Source: Eriocheir sinensis (lineage: Eukaryota; Arthropoda; Malacostraca; Decapoda; Varunidae). Taken from it: 64,000 nt of DNA. This document shows, in pieces, positions 10,330 through 21,467 of this stretch. The notes under the pieces are model-generated. The model did not search any database and was not told the DNA's origin. It saw nothing but the letters and a program-made list of their open reading frames with translations. Position numbers and translations under genes: made by a program. Each line of letters begins with the position of its first letter. Within the stretch, counting starts at the first letter, position 1. Where the stretch lies: contig NW_026110862.1 in assembly GCF_024679095.1 (NCBI RefSeq), positions 1 to 64,000 of the forward strand, read 5' to 3'.

Positions 10330-10612
10330 ATGGTCACCACGTCTAGCTTCGAATACACATGCCCGGGTTCGAATCCCAGCCCGGGCACCCAACCCACCTA
10401 GCTGTCATCCTCCCTTTCCAGGTGGTCAATAAATGGGTACCTGGGGAAACCTTTGGGGATAAACTGTGGTAACCCGGATGTTGCACTGGCTCTGTGTCCC
10501 GGGGTAATGGGTTCTCACCCCCCACATGGTCAAGAGCCAGTGATACAGAGATGTGTAGCGCGGCCAAGAGCAGCCGACAACTTGTACTTCCAGCCTTACC
10601 TTTATCTTTAGG
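10330..10612 (+). mobile_element. tRNA-derived SINE, family A
   Basis: It begins with a tRNA-like head carrying a B box (GGTTCGAATCCCAGCCCGGG at about 10367) and continues with a body containing TGGGTACCTGGGGAAACC, a GGTAACCCGGATG motif and a tail near CCAGCCTTACCTTTA. Partial copies of the same family occur at 11088, 11415, 12860 and 33236. It is directly followed by a family B SINE. Confidence 0.75.
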
Positions 10613-10613
10613 G

Positions 10614-10945
10614 TAGGCGGTGGCTGAGTGGTAGCGTGCTGGGCCCACATTCACCACGTGATGGACGACGCGAGTTCGAATCCCCACGCTACTACCTCGG
10701 ATTTTTCAGTCACCGCCGAGTGGCTTAAAATTACCCACATGCTGTCCTGATGACCACCCATCAACCCGGACTCTAGAGGAAACCGTCCTAGTGAATCAAG
10801 AACGAGTTCCGGGGTGCAGCATGAGCCAAGAGAAGATGGCGCCCCTATAAACATTTGCCTGCGCCATGACGGGCTGGTGCCGAATACCATCCAGGCCCCT
10901 CAAGCAAGCCTACCGGCGCAATAGGCATAGACGTAAAAAAAAAAA
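10614..10945 (+). mobile_element. tRNA-derived SINE, family B, full length
   Basis: The head has an A box (GGTGGCTGAGTGGTAGCGTG) and a B box (GAGTTCGAATCCC). The body carries GACTCTAGAGGAAACCGTCC and the 3' part contains CCTACCGGCGCAATAGGC followed by a poly-A tail at about 10935-10945. This is the most complete of the six or more copies in the window and defines the family length at about 330 bases. Confidence 0.82.
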
Positions 10946-11087
10946 ATTAATACCTGAACATTTTAAGAGAACCTTGACTTTGCTGATGGTAGCCCTTCAA
11001 TAACGGTCTAGCTTGCCAGCCACGGAATAAACCAACCAGCCAGTCAGTCCTCTCGCTCACTTATGGAAATTTGAGAACACACGCTCT

Positions 11088-11245
11088 ATCTGCATCGGTG
11101 CCCATCTCCGTCGCATTAGCCTTAGCGCTTGTGGTGAGCGAAAACCCACTACTATGAAAGACAGGTCAGTGTGACATCCGGGTTACCACAGTCTACCTTC
11201 CCTAAGTTTCCCCAGGCAAACATTTATCGACCGGTCCAAAAGGAA
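11088..11245 (-). mobile_element. SINE family A fragment, inverted
   Basis: The sequence reads as the reverse complement of the family A body: TGACATCCGGGTTACCACAG at about 11172 and a TTCCCCAGGC block at about 11209. The tRNA head is missing. Confidence 0.6.
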
Positions 11246-11414
11246 GGCCGTACAAATGGGTGGAGAGCGCGCCGATCGCCAGGCCCACAGGCTCCTCAAG
11301 TAAAAAGCTCCGCTGCTCACTGATAACGGGTATCCAAGATCGTAACGTCGAATGCACCGCGATGTATTTGGTTCCCTGCGCATGCGTACAGTGCAGGTCA
11401 CCAAATTTTCTGTA

Positions 11415-11540
11415 ATCCCCGATCTTCAAATGGTTACCACGCCTAGTTACGAATACAAATGCCCGGGTTCGAATCCCAGCCCGGAGATCCAACCCATCCA
11501 GCTGTTCATCCTCCCTTGCAGCCACATCGACCCTGATTCG
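11415..11540 (+). mobile_element. SINE family A head fragment
   Basis: It contains the same tRNA-like head as 10330 with the B box GGTTCGAATCCCAGCCCGG at about 11466 and then diverges. It points away from the inverted fragment at 11088. Confidence 0.6.
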
Positions 11541-11869
11541 AAGACTAAAAACTGCACTTGTTATTACTATTATTATTATAAAGAGAGAAGCAGGGAGAGG
11601 GAGGAGTGCGGACACTATAAGCCGCCTGTCCAGCTGCCCCCAAACACCTGAGGCGTCGAGAAAGAGAAAAAGAAAGTGAAAGCAAAACAGCAATGAGAGA
11701 AGCAGAAAGAGGACGAGATAATATGGAAGATTATAGAAGCGGAAGGACAGAGAGTTAGGGCAACAGAGAAGACGCTGGAATCTGTCAAGTAATGGGAGCC
11801 AAACCAGAGGATCGACGCCAACATGAGGATCAAGATCTTTCCAGTTAAGAGAGCATTCACTTCCCTGGG

Positions 11870-12060
11870 TCTGAGGGACTCGGTTCGGGTCCAATAGCAA
11901 ACGGTCACGCCTGAGCTCTGCATTAAATGTGTCGTGAGGAGTTCAGCTTTCTTCCCAGCGTCAGTAACAAGTTGCCCGCCAGCAGAGAGCAGCGGGGCAA
12001 CGGCGATGCACCAAAGAGACCAGACATGATCTAGGGCCACCATCTGGAAGGAGCCGAAAA
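11870..12060 (-). mobile_element. Short LINE ORF2 linker remnant
   Basis: A minus-strand frame reads APLLSAGGQLVTDAGKKAEL, which matches the segment between endonuclease and RT in LINEs of the kind seen at 46-48 kb. Nothing else of the element is present. The identification rests on this one motif. Confidence 0.4.
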
Positions 12061-12777
<717 letters not shown>

Positions 12778-12859
12778 AGCAAACATATCCAGTGCTTTAA
12801 ATACAAGCAAAGCATACAACATTCTATGCATGCTAAATTACTATAAGGACTTTGCAACT

Positions 12860-13010
12860 GTGGTAACCCGGATGTCACACTGGTCCTGTGTCCCAGGGTA
12901 ATGGGTTCCCTAACACCACAGGCTCATGGGCTAATGTTACAGAGATGAGCACCGAGGCCACATGCTGCTACAGCGTCTGCCCCCAGCCTTACCTTTACCT
13001 TTTGCAAAAT
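12860..13010 (+). mobile_element. SINE family A, 3' half
   Basis: It begins at GGTAACCCGGATG and runs to CCAGCCTTACCTTTACC, matching the second half of the copy at 10330. The tRNA head is absent. Confidence 0.65.
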
Positions 13011-13049
13011 GCTCTTAGCTGAGTAAAAATATCATACTAACTGTACAAG

Positions 13050-13240
13050 TGCCAGATAATGGCAAGCATTGCATACTGCTTGACAGGGCAGAGAACAAAA
13101 GCTTCTAAGCATTACAACTGAAATAAACAATGGGAGACACTCAAAGCTTGTTAACTGAACATGACCCGATTTATAACAGGCAAAACCAACAATGGTGCGT
13201 TATATACAATGAAAACTGTATAAAAATGTTGCAAGGCACA
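13050..13240. repeat. Isolated unit of the degenerate 116-129 bp tandem repeat
   Basis: It contains AAAGCTTGTTAACTGAAC and AACAGGCAAAACCAACAATG, the landmarks of the array at 14060-14560, about 900 bases before that array. Confidence 0.65.
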
Positions 13241-13630
13241 TCAATATAAGAGCAAAGCATCATAAAACATGCTGAAATACATGATGGAGGACATTAAGAA
13301 GGTAACACATGAGTTGTCTTAAATGGAATGCAATAACTTGGTGGTCCTGGGAGACAGGCGAGCCTGGAGGTGAAAATGGAATGTAGGACACGGTATGATC
13401 TCACAAGCTCTGACCTTGGTGTCAGGGTCATGAAGATATTAAGCTCAGTAGACACAACTATGCAGCGGAGGCACATATGATGAAAGCAAATGAGACAAAA
13501 TAAGGCAACTCATAGAGTAAGAAAATAGCAGGAAAATTATGCTGCAGTATGTGACACACCAAATTACAGGGCAGAGAGTGATATGTATTTCATAGGCTAC
13601 ATCAGTAAACATGTAGCATTTATTGCAGGA
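13241..13630. other. No gene seen
   Basis: A/T-rich sequence without recognisable coding or repeat content. Confidence 0.5.
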
Positions 13631-13740
13631 AGCACACATTAAAGTTGGATGTAATAAAATATATGTTTTATGCACACATTAAAGTTGGATGTAATAAAAT
13701 ATATGTTTTTAGCACACATTAAAGTTGGATGTAATAAAAT
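13631..13740. repeat. 40-bp tandem repeat, 2.75 copies
   Basis: The unit starts with GCACACATTAAAGTTGGATG. Copies begin at about 13631, 13671 and 13711 and are nearly identical. Confidence 0.95.
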
Positions 13741-14059
13741 CATTTGATATGAAACTCCTTGAACTGGCCAACCAAACAAACCACTCTCTGCCCCCCCCCC
13801 AAAAAAAGCATTATTTTTCACAAGGTTTATGAGGCATTAGTCAAGAATATCAACTGCCATTACATTTTGTAAATCATACCTATGTGATTATGTATATCAT
13901 ATAAAGCAGAAAAAAATTTGCAAGCTGTAATACAAACAAGATTACTCCTGGAAGCCACATTAATGATGCCAGACACGTGATGATAGACACTTAGTGTGAT
14001 GAAATTACATGCTGTATTTCACATTATGAAACCAAGCCAAGTGTCACTGCAGGACATAT
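13741..14059. other. No gene seen
   Basis: A/T-rich sequence with a short C-run followed by an A-run at about 13791-13807. No recognisable gene. Confidence 0.5.
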
Positions 14060-14560
14060 TAGGTAAGGCAGACACCAAAAGCTTGCTACCTGAACAAGAT
14101 TAAATATAACAGGCAAAATCCACAATAAACCATTGCACACTGTTGGGTAGGGGAGAGAACAAATGCTTCCAAGCATTACACCTGAAATAAACAATGGCAG
14201 ATATTCAAAGCTTGTGAACTGAACAAGATCTGATTTATAATAGGCAAAACCAACAATGGTGCATTACATGCGATATCTGGCAGGGGATTCCTTGCATTAC
14301 AATTGGAAAGTGGCAGACACCTAAAGCTTGTTAACTGAACAAGATCTGATTTATAACAGGCAAAACCAACAATGGTGCATTACGTGTGATATCTAGCAGG
14401 GAAGATAAATGATTCCTTGCATTACAACTGGAAAGTGGCAGACACCCAAAGCTTGTTAATTGAACAAGATATGACTTATAACAAGCAAGCCCAACAATGG
14501 TGCATTACTTGCAATATTTGGCAAAGTACTATATGGAAAAAAATTCTTGGCATAACAAGA
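14060..14560. repeat. Degenerate tandem repeat, period about 116-129 bp, four units
   Basis: The landmark AAGCTTGTTAACTGAACAAG recurs at about 14081, 14210, 14326 and 14451, each time followed by AACAGGCAAAACCAACAATG and a block rich in GCATTACAACTGGAAAG. Units have drifted and vary in length. The array lies immediately downstream of the second P-type transposase remnant. Confidence 0.85.
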
Positions 14561-14564
14561 GTAA

Positions 14565-14994
14565 TACTAAATAATGGCAAATCCCACGAAGTTTCTCTTC
14601 TTTTGACAAAGCCTGTGCTCTTTGCTGCAGGGCTGTCAGAGTCTGTTTGCTCCAGCCAACGTGTACTGAAATACCCCTGAGTCATGATTGAAGTGTTGAA
14701 ACTGAAGGCAAGTGAAATACTGTGCTCAGAAATCTATTAGCATTTGGACTTTGATAGTATAAGGCCAGAGCAAACCTCCTCTCTTGTAACCCATATCTCC
14801 TACTAGGCTTAGATCTTGGCATCTTGCAGCATGTTGAACCTGACCTCATAAAAAATCCATCCCTATTGGATCTAAAAAGTTGCTGGCTCTGGGCAAAAAC
14901 TGCCCAGGATTTGTAACAGCCTGGGCTTTGAGCTGCCTTGCCTCCCGGTGCAGACGACAGACTGTTGGTGTGCAGCAATTTTCACTTTTCATGT
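14565..14994 (-). pseudogene. Exon 3 of the second P-type gene: helical N-domain, one TGA
   Basis: Acceptor TTTTCAG lies just above 14994. The frame passes CCTPTVCRLHREARQLKAQ, then RRYGLQERRFALALYYQSP and FLSTVFHLPSVSTLQS. A TGA at the position of a conserved Trp follows, and the frame continues as LRGISVHVGWSKQTLTALQQ to about 14565, where similarity stops before the first catalytic Asp. Confidence 0.68.
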
Positions 14995-14999
14995 CTGAA

Positions 15000-15355
15000 A
15001 ATACATGAAAAAATATTTAATCACAATTAATCACAATTCTAAATAATAAAATATGTGCATGTAATTGCATTATTTTCAGTGCTATAAGGACAGTGAATCT
15101 AAGCATTGACATTATGTCTGCACGCCAGCATCGATGGAAGGCTTCACTTAGATTGCCTGACAAGAGTAATATTTTCAGGAGAGATGGGGGAGAGGATACA
15201 ACTGGAGACTCTTGACAGATATAATGTCAAGATCTACAAGCACCCATTTACCATATATATCTTTGATGTTCAGCCCATACTAAAACATTTGTCAATGTGT
15301 TGCCACACTAAAAATATAAAAATTCTCTGTTTCTGCAATGTTAGTCATACCTAAG
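15000..15355. other. No gene seen
   Basis: Intronic sequence of the second P-type gene, A/T-rich, with nothing recognisable. Confidence 0.5.
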
Positions 15356-15359
15356 CCCT

Positions 15360-15536
15360 GCTAAACCATCCAAGTGAATCAAGAATGAGTTCTGGGCAGC
15401 AGCATGAGCCAATACTAAATGGCACCACTATAAAAAAAAAGCCTGCATCATGACGGGCCTGGGCCGACCGCCAGGCGCCTGAAGAAAACCTACCGGCGCT
15501 ATAGGCAGGTGGGGAAAAAAAAAAAAAAAAAAAAAT
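15360..15536 (+). mobile_element. SINE family B, 3' half with poly-A
   Basis: It matches the family B 3' body (AGTGAATCAAGAATGAGTTC, then CCTACCGGCGCTATAGGC) and ends in a poly-A tail at about 15514-15535. The tRNA head is missing, which is 5' truncation. Confidence 0.75.
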
Positions 15537-15539
15537 CAC

Positions 15540-16660
15540 ATCAGAAGAATGGACAAAGGTTTGTTAGTGGCACTTCAAGTTTATGCTACCTCTTCAAAGA
15601 TTGGCCAGTCATGGTTTAAAGTGGAACAGGATAAACAAGAAACAGGTAGGTATCTGTGGACACTACTGTTACTATCAAATGCCAGCCTATGGCAAAATTT
15701 GAACCTATGCTATCAAAAACATAAGACCCATATGCTGATCACTCGACTAATCGTAACGGTACTACACCCATAGAAACATAATAAAGAGTTTAAATATATC
15801 ATTCAAAATTTCAACCTTTTTACATACTTTTTTTCTTGAGATATGAAGCCTACTGGTGTAACAGTTGAATATTGAACTCAATTTGTATGCAGAGATGTGA
15901 AGTATGTTATTAAGCTGTAATGTTTCCAACGCATTAGTTGTGATTAAAGCAACACGGAATAGTAACTAAAGAGGATAAATTATCACTGAGAACAAGAGGT
16001 TCCTTACTATATTGTGGTGAGCTTGATGGCCGAGTCAAGTTTCCTCCAACCCCATCAAGTTCACACCTGTTGAGAGGCAAGTTTTTAATCAAAGTGAAAA
16101 ACGGATGCAAATGGTCACTAAAACTAGTTATTATACTTGGTGTCACAAATTTGGGCAAAGAATTTAGGGAAGGACTCCTGGACTTGGCGTCACTGATGAG
16201 GTAAATGATCTCGTGCACTCATTGGGCTTTAATATATACATTGTTATAATGTGTATTATTGTCTTGTTACTATATATTACCTACTGATAATGGAAATACA
16301 TGTCAGGATTAATCATCAAATACAAGGAAAAAAGAATCATGTATGGAAATTGTGAACTTTTAAGTTCATGTAACAAACAAAGTTTATTATACACAAAAAG
16401 GTTGGATACTTCAGATGTAAAAGATTTTTGGAGATAACATCACCCCCTTCCTCCATATTGGTTCTTTAAAGCAAGGGTTGACTACAGCTGATTATTATTT
16501 GCGGCAGGTTACACAACACTTTTTTTAGTGCAAACCATCTGGAAATCAATGATCATTATAAGGAATACTTCTCATGAGTAGCTACTAAAACTTGACAACC
16601 TAGAAGGATGCACCATCAGACTGTAAAGGATAGATATATTATAAGACATAGCTCCATTGG
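15540..16660. other. No gene seen
   Basis: A/T-rich sequence within the second intron of the decayed P-type gene, without recognisable coding or repeat structure. Confidence 0.5.
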
Positions 16661-16663
16661 TGG

Positions 16664-16920
16664 ATCCAAAGGGGGGCACAGGCCCCCCCAATGTTCCTGA
16701 GTGATACAGGAAAACTAGCTCAAAAGCGCGCTGCGGCTAAAGCAGTGCTTTGGCACAAAGTCCAGGCCGTTATACCCATTGATTTAGGTCACTTCACCAG
16801 TTTTTCAAGACCAGGACTGCCTAGAATGGCTAATCGGTAATGCTAATGTTCCTTCCACCCGCAAAAAGTCTGACGTCCTCCCAAAAACTCATTTCCTGGA
16901 TCTACACCCAAAGACATACC
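16664..16920. mobile_element. Possible non-autonomous DNA transposon
   Basis: The segment opens with GGTGGATCCAAAGGGGGGC and closes with CTGGATCTACACCCAAAG, a loose inverted match typical of short non-autonomous hAT-type elements. Target duplications are not clear. Confidence 0.3.
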
Positions 16921-17139
16921 GTAACATGGTTCAGTGATCATGGACAAAAAAAAAATGTTAAGACAATCAATATCCAATCATTTCAGGATACATAAATCAG
17001 CATCCATATGAAGGAATTCTACAACTTAAAAGTGATGTTGAGCAGGGCATGTGTTAAGTGACTTGCACAGTCTATTTTGTGAAGTCATAATTAGATTAAT
17101 ATCACAACAATCAACAAACACTAGATGAAGTATTCATAC

Positions 17140-17322
17140 CAAAATCAGTACATGGAGCTGGTGCACTGCAATGGGAAGCACATTCCTGCAGCTCACCAAG
17201 AGGGTTGAATGATGCCATGTACTTCAGGGGGGGTGGCTAAATATCTTCACCCTTGGCCTCTTTCTTGGCCTCTCCCCCTTCAGCTGCCACATTCTCGTGG
17301 ATGATATCGGACGTGTTCGGCT
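17140..17322 (-). pseudogene. Exon 2 of the second P-type gene: linker with an in-frame TAG
   Basis: Acceptor CCCAACAG precedes 17322 and donor GTATGA follows 17140. The peptide reads PNTSDIIHENVAAEGGEAKK, a TAG near 17238, then in the same frame YMASFNPLGELQECASHC. Phase 1 at both ends fits exons 1 and 3. Confidence 0.45.
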
Positions 17323-18029
17323 CTGTTGGGATGTGGTTGTGTTAGATGTGGAATAACATACGACAGTGGAACATGGAAGGAAAGAGTATGTCCACACGGT
17401 AAAATACAGAGATGAGGATTGCACTGCATTAGTTGAGTGATTACAAGATGTAAATTGAAATTCTTTGGATACTGAAAGGATGTACGGGGATAACTGGGTG
17501 AGAAGAGAGAGAGATGCAGATTTTTGTTATATAGCTAGATACACCAATGAAGACTTAGGACATACACATTCAGAAAGACCACAATTTTGGCTGCTAGACA
17601 GAAAAACACTAGATGTCAAAGTGCCAGGACATTGAAGGAAGTAATAATAAGAAAAGCAATAATAATTAATGAGTATAAATATATTTCTGATATTTTTGTT
17701 TATTTTAATGCTAGTATTGGAATTTTCAAACACTAAGAATATAATAAATAAATATTGATAAATTAATTAAAATAAATACATTAATTGTACTAATACTACC
17801 ACCAACAATATTAACAGCACTGCACCTAATAGACTGAGCAATAAACTGAGTCTGATATGTAACCATAATTAAACTGTCTCTGTCTGAGTGTTATGTGAAG
17901 CTTGCTCCATGCACCATGAAAGGAATGGCATAGATGCATGCAGGTTGCTGAGATACTTACAGTCACCAGCCACTTGTAGATATGGCACCAAAATGTGTTG
18001 GAAGCATTGGCGGCCAACTTCCATTTATT

Positions 18030-18552
18030 TAACTATTATTTTCTTTAAACAAAGGAGACAGCTCAAGAGCAACAAAGCGTACTAGAAAAAAAAAGCCCCA
18101 CTACTCACCACTCCCAAACAGACAAAAGTAGAGTCTTGATACACTCTTCTTGAAGGTCAAATTATAGGCAGGAGGAAATGCGGACAATGGAAGGCTGTTC
18201 CAGTTTATCAGTGTAAGGGATGAAAGAGTGGAGATATGCTGATTAACTTTTGCATAAGATGTTTGGCAAGATAGAACATGCAGTAATTGACTTAAATTAG
18301 AAAAGTATAGATTTAGGAGGGAAATGGGCAGGCATTGGTTTAATAATAGGGTGGTGGGGGAATGGAATAGATTCCGCAATCACATAGTGAGTGCAGGGAC
18401 GATAGCTTGTTTTAAGAGTAGACTGGATAGCTACATGGACGAGGCTGACAGGTGGTAATGGGGTGGAATCTGGAGCTGTCGTGTGTAGGCCATTCGGCCT
18501 CTTGCCGCGGGAGGAGGGGAGGCATGCAGTTAGCAAGTTCAGAACAGCTGTC
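18030..18552 (-). mobile_element. LINE-X 3' end fragment, split by another LINE tail
   Basis: The plus strand shows the LINE-X 3' end (AACAAAGGAGACAGCTCAAG at about 18047, then AAAAGCCCC) and its C-terminal coding sequence in reverse, ending at about 18296. It resumes at about 18500 with GCATGCAGTTAGCAAGTTCA. The family is described at 44-54 kb. The gap is filled by the tail at 18297-18499. Confidence 0.72.
18297..18499 (+). mobile_element. CR1-like LINE C-terminal tail inserted in LINE-X
   Basis: The plus strand encodes NNRVVGEWNRFRNHIVSAG and ACFKSRLDSYMDEADRW, then a short 3' end with GTAGGCCATTCGGCCTCTTG. This is a typical end of a CR1-like LINE. Confidence 0.65.
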
Positions 18553-18608
18553 AGCGTGAAAATGATTAGAATTTCCACATTATCATTATTTATATATATA
18601 TCACTTAC

Positions 18609-18834
18609 CCCGGGTGGCATCCTTCCGTAATAAATGTAGCTTCACACCAGGCTGTGTCCTCTTTTTCACCACAAAGGGACATGATTTGAGGCTCCGGCTG
18701 GTAAACGTGGCGGCCGCGGCGGTGTTATGATTTTTGAACGAGGCAGCGTTGCAATCGGAGCAGAGAAAGATATTTCTGCGAATAGCGGTATAATAAATAG
18801 TATAAGTTAGACCGAGATAATTATATTCACCCAC
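18609..18834 (-). pseudogene. Exon 1 of the second P-type gene: end of a THAP-like domain
   Basis: The frame reads CSDCNAASF, then a stretch with SCPFVVKKRTQPGVKLHLLR and KDAT, which resembles the last part of THAP domains before the AVPT box. A strong donor, GTAAGTGA, follows at 18608-18601. The N-terminal zinc ligands of a normal THAP domain are not clear, and the start codon is not certain. Confidence 0.45.
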
Positions 18835-19480
18835 TCTTTCCCCCTACAAACCAATGACTCAATGTATATATATCATCATTACTGATGGAAGTCAGCGTGC
18901 GTGCTAAAACAATGAGTTTGGAAGAAAAAACATGATCACATAGTTTTAAAGAACGGCAGTAGGGCTACAATTCCTTGGTTCATTCCAGTATGTATACAGA
19001 AAGGTTAAACACATAAAACACATCTAACCACACATGCAGAGAAAGTAATATAATTGTGGTATAATAATATAACAATAATAGCAATACTCATGACATGCAG
19101 TCAGGCTATATCTACCTAGTAAATATATACAGTATATATAGTTCCTACTGTTCATTTTAATATTTATCTACCTTTATTTTTTTTTTATTTAAAATGGGAA
19201 ATAACCAGACTGAAGAAAAAAAGTAGCAACATTTGCTGCTTGATCCCATGTAGCAACACTGCTGATTGGTTCTAGGGGTTGGGGGTGGGTCTGGAGGGGG
19301 GGAGGCGCCTGAATGTAAACAAAGCTGCTCCTGCGCCATCTGTTGCAACCGACATACACCAACACCCGCCCACGGTCTCCCATAGAGGCCCCCTCTCCTG
19401 TTCTATAGTCTCCTTGGTTGGACTTTCGCAGAGAGAGGAGGTACGTGTCTTCCTGAGAGCTTTGTCTGCTGTATGGAGCG
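18835..19480. other. No gene seen
   Basis: A/T-rich sequence, then a G-rich stretch near 19275-19305, up to the left end of the piggyBac element. Nothing recognisable. Confidence 0.5.
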
Positions 19481-19731
19481 TTAAAATCCATGGTACATAT
19501 ATGTACCGAATCGCAGACCACTAATATTGTTTTTTCTCTCTTGCGTATTGGTACATCAGTGTACCAGGCACATATTCCAGTTCATGATGCACTGATGATA
19601 ATTATTTTCTTGTTCCGCTTTTTGCTGTAGTTTTTATGATGCCTGTATGAGTTAGAATCGATACAATATACTACATATTGATCAGCTATACATAAAACTA
19701 TTAATGCTTTTCCTTCTTCTTTTCAACAGAC

Positions 19732-20168
19732 ATGAATGCAGATTTATTTTATGGAGGACGACCAGATACCTCATCTGAAGATTCAGATGATTCAGATTTC
19801 TCAGTCAGTTCAGATGACCCAGGTGATGATCTCTCTGATGAAAGTGAGGAGTCCGAAACAGGTGAAGATCAGGATGAACAAGATGAAACGCCAGATGGAA
19901 ATGATTCATCAGGAAGAAATGGAAACAACACTCGACCTGAATGGTTACCTGTATCTTCAAAACAACGCATGCATGCCTTTACTGGGAAGGAAGAAATGAG
20001 TGTCACTGTAAATAATGCAGATGATGAAACTGAGGTGCTGCCTATAGATCTATATGCTCTCTTTGTATCTGATACCATCATTGATATGATTGTTCTTGAA
20101 ACTAATAGGTATGCACAACAAGAAATTGATGCTGCAAGAGTAACACGTAGGTCAAGATTAGTGTCGTG
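19732..20168 (+). pseudogene. piggyBac transposase, N-terminal acidic part, ending at a frameshift
   Basis: The ATG at 19732 lies just after an acceptor-like TTTTCAACAG, so an upstream 5' UTR intron is possible. The first 60 residues are Asp/Ser/Glu-rich, as in piggyBac proteins, followed by a folded N-terminal part ending RRSRLVS. The next codon should be Trp (TGG AAA CCT) but one G is missing, giving a TGA at 20167-20169. The rest of the protein continues at once in the next frame. Confidence 0.85.
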
Positions 20169-21467
20169 AAACCTACTGACAGAGAAGAAATGAAGATATT
20201 ATATGGAATTTTGATTTACATGGGATTAGTTGTAAAGCCAGAAATTCAACTCTACTGGTCTAAAAGTACCTTATATGATGACCCCTTTGTACCAAAGCTG
20301 ATGTCAAGGGAAAGATTTGAAATTCTCTATAGATGTCTGCATTTTGTAGACAACACAGCTCATCTAAATTCTCAAGATAAATTGTACAAGGTCAGACCAC
20401 TGATTGACTTACTGGTTAATAATTTTCAGTCTGTGTACAAACCTGGCTCCAAACTTGTTGTTGATGAAAGCATGGTGCCATTCAGAGGGAGATTAGGCAT
20501 CAAACAGTACATACCAGGTAAAGCTCACAAATATGGAATGAAGGTGTACAAAGCTTGCACACCTGAAGGATATACATGGAATTTGGAGGTTCATGTAGGG
20601 AAGGGTGATAATACTGCTGGCCTAAATTCAACAGAATCACGTGTGGTAAACTTATGTAATGAAATGTTAGGTAAAGGATGCACTATTTACAGTGATAATT
20701 ATTACACCTCAGTCATCCTGGCAGAGTACTTGTTGGTCAAGAAAACTTACATTTGTGGAACTGTTAGGCCAGGTAGGAAATATTTGTGCAAAGAAGTAGT
20801 GAAAGCAAAGTTGAAGAAGGGAGAAATGAAGGCAGCTGAAAACAGACAAGGAGTAAAGTTATACAAATGGAAAGATAAGAGAGATGTCTTGACACTATCA
20901 ACAGTGCCTGAGCATGGTAATGGCTTACTTCCAAGTGGAAAGAAGAACAGAAAAGGAGAAGAGATTATAAAACCTGAAAGTGTCATTGAGTACAATAAGG
21001 CAAAAAAAGGTGTTGATGTTGCTGATCAACTCAGTTCCTATTACTCGCCACTACGAAAATCACGGAAGTGGTACAGGAAGCTGGCTCTGGAAATGATTGC
21101 TGGGATTTCAGTAACAAATGCTCAAATTCTATTCATTAAATATTGTTCAGCAAAACAAGTAGGTGTGAGAGCCTTCACAGAGTCTGTAGTTCTGTCTCTC
21201 ACTAAAAACATTCATGAAGAAATTACAAGATCAGGGAAGAGGACTTCTGATATATCGGGTGCAAGAAAAGAGCACACTCTTCAGGAAGCAGATGGACAAA
21301 AGAAGAACACAAGGAAGCGATGCAGAGGATGCTATGAAAAGATATCACAGAGTGAGGGATACAAGGTGGCCACAAACAAGGCTAGGAGAGTGTCAACCTT
21401 TTGTAATGAATGTGATGGCCAGCCACACCTTTGCATTCCTTGTTTCAATGAAAAACATGATGCATAA
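20166..21467 (+). CDS. piggyBac transposase, catalytic and C-terminal zinc domain (DDE_Tnp_1_7)
   Basis: The frame is open for 433 codons, with no ATG at its first codon because it is the continuation of the N-terminal part after a 1-base deletion. Counting from 20166, catalytic acids are at Asp100 (VVDESMVPFRGR), Asp177 (YSDNYYTS) and Asp284 with Asp287 (GVDVADQ), matching the four aspartates known for piggyBac. The C-terminus has the Cys/His cross-brace motif of the family (CRGC, CNEC, CIPC, then His), which binds the ends. The enzyme excises through hairpins and inserts at TTAA. Apart from the frameshift the protein looks complete. Confidence 0.93.
   Translation: MKPTDREEMKILYGILIYMGLVVKPEIQLYWSKSTLYDDPFVPKLMSRERFEILYRCLHFVDNTAHLNSQDKLYKVRPLIDLLVNNFQSVYKPGSKLVVDESMVPFRGRLGIKQYIPGKAHKYGMKVYKACTPEGYTWNLEVHVGKGDNTAGLNSTESRVVNLCNEMLGKGCTIYSDNYYTSVILAEYLLVKKTYICGTVRPGRKYLCKEVVKAKLKKGEMKAAENRQGVKLYKWKDKRDVLTLSTVPEHGNGLLPSGKKNRKGEEIIKPESVIEYNKAKKGVDVADQLSSYYSPLRKSRKWYRKLALEMIAGISVTNAQILFIKYCSAKQVGVRAFTESVVLSLTKNIHEEITRSGKRTSDISGARKEHTLQEADGQKKNTRKRCRGCYEKISQSEGYKVATNKARRVSTFCNECDGQPHLCIPCFNEKHDA

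Larger units (their letters stand above)
14565..18834 (-). pseudogene. Second, decayed P/THAP9-type transposase gene, three exons
   Basis: Three minus-strand exons (about 18834-18609, 17322-17140, 14994-14565) have GT/AG borders and share phase 1 at both junctions, the same exon architecture as the gene at 129-5774. Exon 1 ends like the C-terminal part of a THAP domain. Exon 2 is an acidic and Lys-rich linker. Exon 3 has the RRYGLQERRFALALYYQSP and LPSVSTLQ motifs that open the helical domain of P transposases. There is a TAG in exon 2 and a TGA in exon 3, and the catalytic core is missing. The first intron carries LINE insertions and the second a SINE-B fragment. The gene model is inferred from motifs and phase. 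Confidence 0.55.

Noticed and set aside
10360..10700. tRNA genes suggested by B-box sequences (also at 11460, 25230, 31545, 38060, 39440, 41890)
   Set aside because: Each lies in a repeated SINE body with a tail; none folds as a complete isolated tRNA with acceptor stem by eye.
11183..11900. A 232-codon minus-strand frame
   Set aside because: It runs through SINE fragments and low-complexity sequence; no protein family recognised.
13600..14560. CRISPR-like array
   Set aside because: The repeats are 40 bp or 116-129 bp tandem units without unique spacers, and the sequence is eukaryotic.
17140..18834. A two-exon host gene encoding a small Lys/Glu-rich protein ending at the TAG near 17238
   Set aside because: The frame continues after the TAG to a good donor and joins in phase to an exon with clear P-transposase motifs, so a decayed THAP9-type gene explains it better.
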